The translations under genes and the position numbers were made by a program. This document shows, one piece after another, positions 54,201 through 61,420 of a stretch of DNA of 64,000 nucleotides (within the stretch, counting starts at the first letter, position 1; every line of letters begins with the position of its first letter). The stretch is from GCA-2705995 sp048267965 (GTDB taxonomy: Bacteria; Bacteroidota; Bacteroidia; Flavobacteriales_G; Salibacteraceae), in assembly GCA_048267965.1 (NCBI GenBank), contig JBLWWK010000004.1, positions 169,641 to 233,640 on the forward strand. The letters run 5' to 3'. A model generated the notes under the pieces. It was not told where the DNA came from, did not search any database, and saw only the letters and a list, made by a program, of their open reading frames with translations.

Positions 54201-56714
54201 GTAGGGAGAATACTCAATTGAGTAGCGATCTACACTAAAATTACCCCCTGGTTCGAACACTTTTGTATCGAAATTGGCGCGTAATTTTCCGGGAGCATTT
54301 GTGGTTTTTATTTCAAGAGGTAAGGTAGCTTTTCCTTCATTATTCAATTGAGCATCGAAAATAGTTTTGGTTTGTGAAGCAAACTCTCGAGAAGGATCGC
54401 TAAACTGAAATTGACTAAATCCATCAAAAGTGGTAGAACCTTTAGAAAGGGTTACATCTACCTTTGCTTTTAAATCACCTGCTTTGGCACCATGCAGCCA
54501 CTTGGCAGAAAGGGTTCCTTCAACAGAAGAATTCGAAGAAAAAATAGTCTCTCCATTAAAATCTATGTAGATTTTTAGTCGGTTGGGTTTTACCGTTTCA
54601 ATGCGCAATGCTTTTCTGAATTTACGGTTTCCTACTTTTACCACTGCAGAATAATAACCGGTAAGTGCATCGGGTTCAGTAGCGGTTCTAAAATCGTAAA
54701 AACCATTGGTGTTTTCTATTGCCACCTTTCTATTAATCAGCTGATTTTTGGGATTGTATAATTCGAACTGAATAGGATGATTAGTAGGTAGCAACTGTTC
54801 TTTATCTTCTAAAATAAAGGTGAGGTAAAGTGAATCTCCTGGACGCCAAACACTTCTTTCTGCATACAAAAAGCCTTTTACGCCTTCTTCTACTTGGTTA
54901 CCCGCAATATCGAATTTGCTCAAAGAAAGAGCGCCACCATCGTCTACTTTTAAATAGGCTTTTTGGTTGTTGTGAGAAGCTACTACTACATGCGGTTTCC
55001 GGCTTAAGGTTTGGGTTACCATTCCTTCTTTATCGGTAGATGCGGTACTAATTAATTGTTGTTGATAATCGAAAAACTGAATAGTGGCTCCTTCAATTGG
55101 TTCAGTAGAAACCAAGTTACTCGCTACCACATGCATAGTGCGATCACCACCCAGTTTGGCAATTAAGCCGATATCTGAGGCAATTACGTTTCGAGCAGTG
55201 ATTGAATGACCATAATTTTGCGCATAATACGCTCGAGAACATGGGTTATCTCTTTCTCGCCAATTGTAATAATACTCTTCGTAGTCTGCTAAATCTGGTG
55301 CTCCGTCCCAATTGTTATCTGGTTGGGTAGCCAATTGATTTACATCACTTTGATCACTTTCGCCTTCACATTGGTACAAAGAATAAGCTCTCTTAAATCG
55401 AATTTCTACTCGGTAAATGGCACCTGGTTTTGTAGTTAAAATTTGACTTAAATCGAGATGAAAACGGTTCCAAGTATGTAAATCTGATTTTCCGAACTCT
55501 GCTAAATTGATGCGCTGATGCTTCACCACCCTTGCTACCCGGTGCAAACTATAATCGCCTTCTAATTGGTTGTCTTGTAAAAACTGCAATACATTGTTTT
55601 CGAAAATTCGTTTAACAACTACATCAACGTATTGTAAACTAACGGCTTCGAAAGGAATTATTAACCCGTTAGAGTTGGGTAAAATAACGCCATCACCTAC
55701 CATTTTTACGGCAGGTTTGGTTTGGGCAAAACTTAAGTCTTTAGTGACCGATTGTTTTAATCGGCTATCATAAATGTTTTTAATGCCTTGTGATATGGTT
55801 AAGGTATTGGTTCCTACTAAACGTTTATTCGGATACACTTTTACCACATTTTTTTGGTGTACAAATTGAAGACTTTGAGCACCACGAATGGCAATTAACC
55901 CGTTGAGGTCTTGTTTCTTTAGCTGATCAGAAAAACGAATTTCGATGTGTTGGGTAGGAACCTGAACCACATCGATTTTAGAAACAACAAAATCGTTAAT
56001 TGACGGAACTTCTACTAAAAATTCTTCTTCTCGATCTACATTAATAGCTTCACCGTTTATATGAATCGTGAACTGCGTGGCTTCTTTTTGTCGTTTTATA
56101 TTTCTGAGTGTAAACTGGTATTCGGTATCTGAAAGAAAATTCCACGAAATGGTTAAATCTTCGGTAGCACCAGAAAGAGAAATGAGTTCAGTGATAGCTG
56201 TTGAATCTGCCTGATCTGCCGTTACAATTTTACCAGTATATATCTGTTTTTCAAGCTGATTATCTTCTTGCGGAGATAAGCCGACTGAGTAAAAACGAAA
56301 ATCTTGTTGTAGTGTTTGAAATTGAAAGGTAAATGTGCGCAATTCTTCGGGTACTTGAACAACTTCACTCAGCTCAAAATCTACGGTATACAACGTATTT
56401 TCTTCTAATGCTTCTGAGGGCCTAAATTCTATGGTTTGTTCATTGATAAGAAAAGCGGTTCCTTCTACAGAAGGACTAAAATCGAACAAGTTTTTATCGA
56501 TTTCGCCTTGGTTGTTTGCAAGGTTTGCCGCATTGGCTAATTTGATTTGAATTACATCGTGCTTTGAGATTACGCCCGAAGTATAACCAGTAATGTAAGC
56601 ACCAAAAGCCGGATTAATTTCTATGCGCTGTGGTGCCTCAGAGCAACCAGTGGCCAGTGCGAAAAAAAATACGAGCGTATAGACGATAAATCGAGAAGAT
56701 AATAGTGATTTCAT
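51174..56714 (-). CDS. Bacterial alpha-2-macroglobulin lipoprotein
   Basis: An 1846-residue lipoprotein with lipobox LATGC. It has many macroglobulin-like beta domains and a bait region (around residue 1000-1150). The intact thioester motif PHGCIEQTV is near residue 1390, followed by an alpha/alpha thioester-containing domain. Such proteins trap proteases in the periplasm and are thought to protect the cell when PBP1C repairs the wall. It overlaps pbpC by 28 bp and must be co-transcribed with it. Five GTAGGAACC motifs occur inside this gene. Confidence 0.94.
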   Translation of the reverse strand: MKSLLSSRFIVYTLVFFFALATGCSEAPQRIEINPAFGAYITGYTSGVISKHDVIQIKLANAANLANNQGEIDKNLFDFSPSVEGTAFLINEQTIEFRPSEALEENTLYTVDFELSEVVQVPEELRTFTFQFQTLQQDFRFYSVGLSPQEDNQLEKQIYTGKIVTADQADSTAITELISLSGATEDLTISWNFLSDTEYQFTLRNIKRQKEATQFTIHINGEAINVDREEEFLVEVPSINDFVVSKIDVVQVPTQHIEIRFSDQLKKQDLNGLIAIRGAQSLQFVHQKNVVKVYPNKRLVGTNTLTISQGIKNIYDSRLKQSVTKDLSFAQTKPAVKMVGDGVILPNSNGLIIPFEAVSLQYVDVVVKRIFENNVLQFLQDNQLEGDYSLHRVARVVKHQRINLAEFGKSDLHTWNRFHLDLSQILTTKPGAIYRVEIRFKRAYSLYQCEGESDQSDVNQLATQPDNNWDGAPDLADYEEYYYNWRERDNPCSRAYYAQNYGHSITARNVIASDIGLIAKLGGDRTMHVVASNLVSTEPIEGATIQFFDYQQQLISTASTDKEGMVTQTLSRKPHVVVASHNNQKAYLKVDDGGALSLSKFDIAGNQVEEGVKGFLYAERSVWRPGDSLYLTFILEDKEQLLPTNHPIQFELYNPKNQLINRKVAIENTNGFYDFRTATEPDALTGYYSAVVKVGNRKFRKALRIETVKPNRLKIYIDFNGETIFSSNSSVEGTLSAKWLHGAKAGDLKAKVDVTLSKGSTTFDGFSQFQFSDPSREFASQTKTIFDAQLNNEGKATLPLEIKTTNAPGKLRANFDTKVFEPGGNFSVDRYSIEYSPYPFYVGLNVPQGTLNNGTLLTDYKHVIDIQTLTEKGEKAPHRKVEIEVYKIQWRWWWESENSNIGNYISQQSIVPIQQKTIVTNESGLGSYPFEIKQPEWGRYLIRVKDLESGHSSGKVVYVDWPYWARSDRQSSENATMLGFSTDKDKYDVNQDVTVTFPSAAEGRALVSIENGTKVLEKFWVETEKGETQFSFETTEEMAPNAFVHITLLQPHQTTLNDHPIRMYGVIPLQVENLESHLFPEIETEEVFRPESKTTIRIKEKSGRKMTYTLAIVDEGLLDLTRFATPDAWQHFYAREALGVKTWDLYDYVMGAYGGEIDKLMAIGGDGALGKKKDRKANRFQPMVTFLGPFTYTGGVDKHTIEIPNYVGSVRAMVVAGDRAAYGKTDKTIPVRNPLMVLATLPRVLSPGEIIEVPVNVFAMEEKVKSAQVKIEVNNALEIVGTDHQKVKFSSKTDKVVTFKLKVKEKIGLAHVKVTASGAGEKAHDQIELEVRAPNPYISQVTDTMIAPGKSAKITLRKMGIVGTNSTAIEVSNFPSLGLENRLNYLIRYPHGCIEQTVSAVFPQLFLNQLTELSTLQKEKLTKNIQNGLNRLLSFQTNSGGFAYWPGNSSTNEWGTNYAGHFFLEAEKQGYSLPLNLKSNWLSYQQSLARDWGNISEINSRDEQLIQAYRLFTLALAKQPELGAMNRLRENRSMSPEAIWKLASAYVLAGQKDAAKQLVASLPKHAQQYAETGRTYRSTTRDEALILETLVLLEENQEAIGLAKVLAERLQSNQWMSTQTTGYTLLAIAKFYGSYHQTKSLDFNYKWPLASEKVSTEVPIYTLSAIEKEVPNGALFEIENTGESPLFVRLTQSGIPITDQRVAAQENLNFRVRYLTMNGEELDPTRLPQGTDFIAEVKVNNPGRRGNYTEMMINQLFPSGWEIINARMLAGGGISQQDVPEYQDIRDDRVYTYFDLKRYQTKVFRIQLNATYLGKYYLPVVSAEAMYDRSINARTNGKWVEVIEQD

Positions 56715-56802
56715 AAGGGCAAGTTCAAATCAAGCTCTAAAGGTAGAACGAATAAAGCGCTCTATACTGCCGTAGAAAAAAAACGATGAAGGGGATTACA
56801 CT

Positions 56803-57690
56803 CTACTCGCTGAAATTGAGCAATGAGCGCGCAAATAAAATTTTGTCTTTCCAGTAATACTCCCAAGAAGAATTGTCGCCATCAATGCTAACACCGGTAG
56901 AAACGCAATGAATCACTTTGGTAGAATCGGGTTCTTTCTCGAACAAAATTCCTGCATGTGAAACATTGAACGAATCACCATTTCGGCTACCAAAAAACAG
57001 TAAATCTCCGGGTTGTGCTTCTTCAAATGTTTTTTCGATTCCCTGGTTCCAAGTTGCTTGAAGATGCGCATTGTGAGGTAGCTCAATACCTACCGATTTA
57101 TAAACGTATTGCGTAAAACCACTACAATCGAAACCATTGGTATCTACACCTGCCCATTTATACGGAGTTCCTTCTAAATCAAGAGCAACAGAAAGTAGTG
57201 CTCTTCTCAAACTATCAACACCCTTTGCAATGGCATTGTTAGCTTCATCTACTATCTCTTGCTCTTTTGATTTCTGCCAATTCAGAAATACATGCAAAGT
57301 ATCTTTATAAACTTGTGAATACGCTGTTGAAATCTGTATTAAATCCGTTTCGTTGCATTGTTCTGCCCACGTGTTTAGCGCTAAATCAATCTCTAGAGCC
57401 AGAATTTCTAATTCTTCACTTGGATAATTTTTTGCTTTTCGGTAGGAACGCAATACCTTTTTCCAGTGCGTTATATCATTTTTCGATTGAGCTCGATTAA
57501 AATCTTGTAAAACAATGTAATAGTGCGCAATTGATTGAGCCTTTTCTTTTCGAATGTACTTTTCAGCTTTTTCGATGCACTTGGCCTGATCGGTTTGCCA
57601 CAATTGGTGCAATTTATTCTCTAACCGCGTTTGACTCGCTGCCCAATTACTCAAGAAAAAACAAGAAATTAGAAGGAGCCAATTTTTCAC
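56803..57690 (-). CDS. NlpC/P60 family cell-wall peptidase
   Basis: A 295-residue secreted protein. The signal peptide ends near LSNWAASQ. A helical region with predicted repeat character spans residues 25-150. An NlpC/P60 domain follows with the catalytic cysteine in NGFDCSGFTQYV (near residue 188) and histidine in NVSHAGILF. GTPYKWAGVD precedes it. It probably cleaves peptidoglycan stem peptides. It lies in the same direction as the alpha-2-macroglobulin and pbpC genes, 88 bp upstream, so a common wall-maintenance role is plausible. Confidence 0.92.
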   Translation of the reverse strand: MKNWLLLISCFFLSNWAASQTRLENKLHQLWQTDQAKCIEKAEKYIRKEKAQSIAHYYIVLQDFNRAQSKNDITHWKKVLRSYRKAKNYPSEELEILALEIDLALNTWAEQCNETDLIQISTAYSQVYKDTLHVFLNWQKSKEQEIVDEANNAIAKGVDSLRRALLSVALDLEGTPYKWAGVDTNGFDCSGFTQYVYKSVGIELPHNAHLQATWNQGIEKTFEEAQPGDLLFFGSRNGDSFNVSHAGILFEKEPDSTKVIHCVSTGVSIDGDNSSWEYYWKDKILFARSLLNFSE

Positions 57691-57784
57691 AATTTTAGAA
57701 TAATAAACTGATTAATAATTCAAAACAAAATAATAAACTAAAATAAGTTCAATTTATTATTTATAACCAAATATTATTTCAATT

Positions 57785-59335
57785 TTAATCAGAAGATGGT
57801 TTTATCTTTTTTCCATCTAGTTTACGGTCCACATTGTCTTTGTAAGTAATGGTAAGAATGAGCAAACCGTTTTCATCGAACCGTTTCCATTCCCCTTGGC
57901 GAAGGCCCATTTCGTATTTTCCTTCGAGCATTTTTTTACCGTTTTCGTGGTACCAGGTATGTTTACCGTGTTCGTAACCTTCTATAAATTCGCCTTCGAA
58001 AGCTATTTCATCGGTAAGTATGTGAGTATGAATCCATTCACCATGACGAAGACCTTCTATAAAAGAACCTTCTTCACGGTAATCGCCTGTTTGAAAAAAC
58101 CATTCACCATCTTCTAATCCATCAAAAAATTGGCCTTTCAACACTACTTGAGCAGCTGTATCGTATTCTACAATATCGCCATCTTCTTTTCCTTTTCTAA
58201 AGTTTTCGATGCGATGAATTTCACCGTTCTGAAAATACCAAACCCATTCACCGTGTTGTAAACCGCCTTCTCTGTATTTGCCTTTTTGCTCTAATTTTCC
58301 GTTTCTAAAGTAGAATTTCCACCCTTTAAAACGTTCACCATCTAGGTATTCACCTTCAGCGCGCAAACTCCCGTCAGAATAATACTCTTTCCAGTAACCT
58401 TGGCGAACTCCAGCCTCATCGATTAAACCTTCGCCTAATAAAACTCCATTTCTATAGGCTTGAGAATTAATTAGTTCTCCATTCTGGTTGTATTCTTTCC
58501 AAATACCGTGAGCTTTACCGTTCAAGAACTTTTTTTCTAAACGAACGGTAGCATCGGGGTGAAATTCTTTTCGAATTTCGATGTTACTCAATTCTATCGG
58601 ATCTTTAATTTGCTTGCCGTTCTCGTATTTGTAGGTAGCTATGAGTTCTCCTTTTCGGTCGTATTCACGGAAATAACCATTCTTTAAGCCTTTTAGGTAT
58701 CGTCCTTCGAGTCTTTTAGCCATTGTGCCATCATCGAAGCGTAAATCATCGTAAAACTCAATCCAAAGACCACTTTTCTTGCCTTTTATATCGAAACGAT
58801 TAATCACTTCTTCTCGATCGATAAATCCTTTTTCAAATTCGATAATTGAAATTACGCGGCCATCTTCGGCATATTGGTAACCGGTTCCTTCTAATTTATC
58901 TGCTAAATAAGGTCGTTCATAATGAATGTGTTGCGAACCTGGATAGTATTCTAGCTGAATACCCTCTTTTTTATCTTTCGCATAAGGCGTTTTGGTAAGT
59001 AGAAAACCTTCTTCGTTGTATTTTTTAGTAATACCGTGGCGCAAGTTGCTGTCGTATTCTATTTCGGTAATGAGAATACCATCTTCTCGGTAAAACTTCC
59101 AGAGGCTATCGAGTTGGGTAGCTTTTCTGTAGCCAATTGATTTCAACTTACCGTTGGGATAGTAGTTTTTCCATAATCCATCTGGCTGACCGTTTAAGAA
59201 GTTTCCTTCGCTTGACTTTACGCCATTCTCGAAATAGAAAACATTATATCCATTTAGGTTTACAGAATCTTGAGCATGTAAATTGGATCCTACCGAGAGG
59301 CAAAATAGCAAGAGGGCGAAAACGGTTTTCAACAT
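57785..59335 (-). CDS. Secreted MORN-repeat (YwqK-like) protein
   Basis: A 516-residue exported protein built of about 15 repeats with the pattern x-G-x-x-x-G-x-W-x-x-Y-x-x-x-G, for example NGQPDGLWKNYYPNGKLKS and EGLRHGEWIHTHILTDEI. The start MLKTVFALLLFCLSVGSNLHA gives a clear signal peptide. An in-frame ATG 21 bp upstream would add a non-hydrophobic leader, so it was not chosen. MORN-like repeats form extended beta-sheets for protein or lipid contact. The function of this one is unknown. Confidence 0.85.
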   Translation of the reverse strand: MLKTVFALLLFCLSVGSNLHAQDSVNLNGYNVFYFENGVKSSEGNFLNGQPDGLWKNYYPNGKLKSIGYRKATQLDSLWKFYREDGILITEIEYDSNLRHGITKKYNEEGFLLTKTPYAKDKKEGIQLEYYPGSQHIHYERPYLADKLEGTGYQYAEDGRVISIIEFEKGFIDREEVINRFDIKGKKSGLWIEFYDDLRFDDGTMAKRLEGRYLKGLKNGYFREYDRKGELIATYKYENGKQIKDPIELSNIEIRKEFHPDATVRLEKKFLNGKAHGIWKEYNQNGELINSQAYRNGVLLGEGLIDEAGVRQGYWKEYYSDGSLRAEGEYLDGERFKGWKFYFRNGKLEQKGKYREGGLQHGEWVWYFQNGEIHRIENFRKGKEDGDIVEYDTAAQVVLKGQFFDGLEDGEWFFQTGDYREEGSFIEGLRHGEWIHTHILTDEIAFEGEFIEGYEHGKHTWYHENGKKMLEGKYEMGLRQGEWKRFDENGLLILTITYKDNVDRKLDGKKIKPSSD

Positions 59336-59455
59336 ATTCTCTTCTTTATATATCAAACAAAAAATTTTTAAAATCTCTATTTGTTATTATTAGGCTGTTA
59401 GTAATGTGTATACAAAGTTGCTAAAAAGCTTGATTTTTTGGTTTTTCATTAGTTA

Positions 59456-59482
59456 TTCACAATCGGTTAACAGCGTTGTAAA
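59456..59482. repeat. Intergenic element shared with 18458-18483
   Basis: The 27 bases beginning TTCACAATCGGTTAACAGC match the earlier copy except for one inserted base and two substitutions. Both copies contain the GGTTAANANCGTTGTAAA core. Confidence 0.6.
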
Positions 59483-59737
59483 TGTAAACGCTTGATTTTG
59501 AATAGTAGTTTGATTTATTAACAGAAGTTTATCTAAATATGAACAGAATAAGTTCTGTTTGTTTTGGTTTTGATAAGGGTTAGTGAATTGTAAACAACTC
59601 GTCTAAAAATACTGTTCTAAAAATTCTTGATTCTCGATATTTATTCGAATTCGATATTCTGTCGATATATCCAAGATAAAGATATTGGGAATTACTAACA
59701 GTTATTAACAACACTGTTAACACGTTTTAAAACAATG

Positions 59738-59745
59738 TAGATTTG
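59738..59745 (+). promoter_or_regulatory. -7 promoter box for rpiB
   Basis: TAGATTTG, a perfect TAnnTTTG match, lies 17 bp before the rpiB ATG. Confidence 0.6.
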
Positions 59746-59762
59746 CCTCAAAATTATCTGTT

Positions 59763-60194
59763 ATGAAGTTAGCGATAGCAAGTGATCATGCCGGTTTTTC
59801 ACTAAAAGAAGAGATTAAGGCGCACTTAGCAGCCAAAGGTTATGAGTTAAAAGATGTAGGAACCGATTCTGAAGAAAGTACAGATTACCCAGATTATGCT
59901 CACCCAGCTGCAGAGGCTGTTGAATCGGGAGAAGTAGATTTAGGTATTATTATGTGTGGAAGCGGAAATGGAATTAATATTACTGCTAATAAACACCAAG
60001 GTGTGCGTTCTGCATTGTGTTGGTTACCAGAAATTGCAGCGTTAGCTCGCCAACACAACAATGCTAATATTTGTGCATTACCTGCTCGTTTTATTTCTGT
60101 AGACGAAGCAAAAGCAATTGTAGATGCTTATTTAGATGCAGAGTTTGAAGGTGGCAGACACGAAAGACGAGTAAACAAGATTGCGTGTAGCTAA
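59763..60194 (+). CDS. rpiB: Ribose 5-phosphate isomerase B
   Basis: A 143-residue RpiB of the LacAB/RpiB family, interconverting ribose 5-phosphate and ribulose 5-phosphate. The opening ASDHAGFSLKEEI, the catalytic cysteine and anion-hole segment MCGSGNGINITANKHQGVRSAL, and the C-terminal HERRVNKIA are all present. One GTAGGAACC motif is in sense at 59856-59864. Its end overlaps the stop of the convergent small gene by 4 bp. Confidence 0.96.
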   Translation: MKLAIASDHAGFSLKEEIKAHLAAKGYELKDVGTDSEESTDYPDYAHPAAEAVESGEVDLGIIMCGSGNGINITANKHQGVRSALCWLPEIAALARQHNNANICALPARFISVDEAKAIVDAYLDAEFEGGRHERRVNKIACS

Positions 60195-60382
60195 TTAAAT
60201 TTTTGGTAGAGCCAGTACGCTAAAAGCACAAAAGAAACTACCAAAAAGCCAAACGCAACAAAAAATAAGCGGGCAAACGTTACACCCGCAGCAGCAAGGG
60301 CAATTAAACCTATTATTAAATAGATTTTGTTGCCCTTTTTATTTTCTGGTTGAAAGCCGTTTTGCATCTGATAGAGAATCAT
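60191..60382 (-). CDS. Small two-helix membrane protein downstream of terC
   Basis: A 63-residue protein with two hydrophobic helices, IYLIIGLIALAAAGVTFARL and VAFGFLVVSFVLLAYWLYQ, and a basic linker. It starts 6 bp after the terC stop and is probably co-transcribed. An internal ATG at 60367 (MQNGFQPENKKG) would give 58 residues. No family was recognised. Confidence 0.6.
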   Translation of the reverse strand: MILYQMQNGFQPENKKGNKIYLIIGLIALAAAGVTFARLFFVAFGFLVVSFVLLAYWLYQKFN

Positions 60383-60388
60383 GAGTTA

Positions 60389-61129
60389 TTATTCTTCTTC
60401 GATTCGTTTTTTCAACTCGAGTGGTTTCGAATTTTTTCGTAATCGAATGTTGAGTACTTCTACTAATAAAGAGAAGAATACTGCAAAATAGATATATCCT
60501 TTCGGAATTTCAGCATGCAATGATTCTGCAAACAGCGTAAAGCCAATTAAAATTAGAAAAGAGAGCGCTAACATCTGTAAAGTGGGATGTTTACTAATAA
60601 ACGAACTGATTTTACCAGCAAAAATCATCATGATTACCAAGGCAATTACCACCGCAATAATCATAATAAGTACATCTTCTGCTAAACCTACAGCTGTTAA
60701 TATAGAATCGAAACTAAAGATGATATCGAGCAAAATAATTTGAGTAATTACCCCAGAAAAAGAAGTGGCCTTGGGTTGGTTTTGTTCTCCGTGTTCACCT
60801 TCAAGTTTATGATGAATTTCTACTGTACTCTTAAAAATTAAGAACAATCCGCCAACGGCTAAAATAAGGTCTCTTCCACTTACAGCGTGTTCAAAAACTT
60901 CGAACAAGGGTTGCGTAAAACCAATTATGTAAGAGATACCTAACAAGAGTGCTATTCGAAAACCAAGCGCCAAAATCAATCCTAAATTTCGAGCCTTACT
61001 TTGCTTCTCTTTAGGCAGTTTATTCGATACAATCGAAATAAAAATAATGTTGTCTACACCCAGTACAATTTCTAAGAAAGTGAGGGTTAACAGCGCGATC
61101 CAAGCTTCAGAATGCAGAAAAATTTCCAT
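60389..61129 (-). CDS. TerC family membrane protein
   Basis: A 246-residue integral membrane protein with seven or so helices. The paired acidic motifs LEIVLGVDNIIFIS and IIFSFDSILTAVGL are the TerC/Alx signatures. A long charged loop contains HHKLEGEHGEQNQ. TerC relatives export manganese or contribute to metallation of exported proteins, and were first linked to tellurite resistance. No tellurite genes are adjacent, so manganese homeostasis is the likelier role. Confidence 0.9.
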   Translation of the reverse strand: MEIFLHSEAWIALLTLTFLEIVLGVDNIIFISIVSNKLPKEKQSKARNLGLILALGFRIALLLGISYIIGFTQPLFEVFEHAVSGRDLILAVGGLFLIFKSTVEIHHKLEGEHGEQNQPKATSFSGVITQIILLDIIFSFDSILTAVGLAEDVLIMIIAVVIALVIMMIFAGKISSFISKHPTLQMLALSFLILIGFTLFAESLHAEIPKGYIYFAVFFSLLVEVLNIRLRKNSKPLELKKRIEEE

Positions 61130-61224
61130 GTTAGTTCAACAGATTGCTTCTTCCAAAATTAGAAAGAAAACAACGACTTTTCAGCAACGTTTCTTTTTCT
61201 ATTCTTTGGTTTAATTTCACTAGA

Positions 61225-61262
61225 AACAATCAAAAGAATGAATCTCCTCTCTTTTGATTGTT
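61225..61262. repeat. Perfect 13-bp inverted repeat
   Basis: AACAATCAAAAGA (61225-61237) and TCTTTTGATTGTT (61250-61262) pair perfectly around a 12-nt loop in the terC-pgi divergent gap. There is no T run on either side, so it is not an obvious terminator. It could be an operator or an RNA structure. Confidence 0.6.
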
Positions 61263-61393
61263 ACCATTTAAACGCGGCTGCCCTCCTTCTAAAAAGAAGC
61301 AAAAAAAGTGAGCGTTAAGAAATGAGACAAGCACCTACTTACAATTCAACTTTCTTTAATGTTTACAAAAGGTTAGAATTAGCAGCGAACTTG

Positions 61394-61401
61394 TATTTTT
61401 G
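61394..61401 (+). promoter_or_regulatory. -7 promoter box for pgi
   Basis: TATTTTTG, a perfect TAnnTTTG match, lies 19 bp before the pgi ATG. Confidence 0.6.
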
Positions 61402-61420
61402 ATTGTAAACAACTCTTGAT

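Larger units (their letters stand above)
59336..59762. other. AT-rich intergenic region with DnaA-box-like and repeated elements
   Basis: No gene is supported. The stretch is strongly AT-rich. It contains TTATTCACA (59453-59461), which fits the DnaA-box consensus TTWTNCACA, and near-matches TTATTAACA at 59515-59523 and 59702-59710. It also holds GTTAAC words and a copy of a sequence shared with 18458-18483. The perfect -7 box TAGATTTG at 59738-59745 probably drives rpiB. An origin role is not supported by gene context, since dnaA is absent. Confidence 0.5.

Noticed and set aside
57699..57739. Direct repeat AATAATAAACT, 30 bp apart
   Set aside because: It lies in extremely AT-rich DNA where such short repeats arise by chance.
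59336..59762. Calling this gap the chromosomal origin
   Set aside because: Only one exact DnaA-box match was found, and dnaA and other origin genes are not adjacent.
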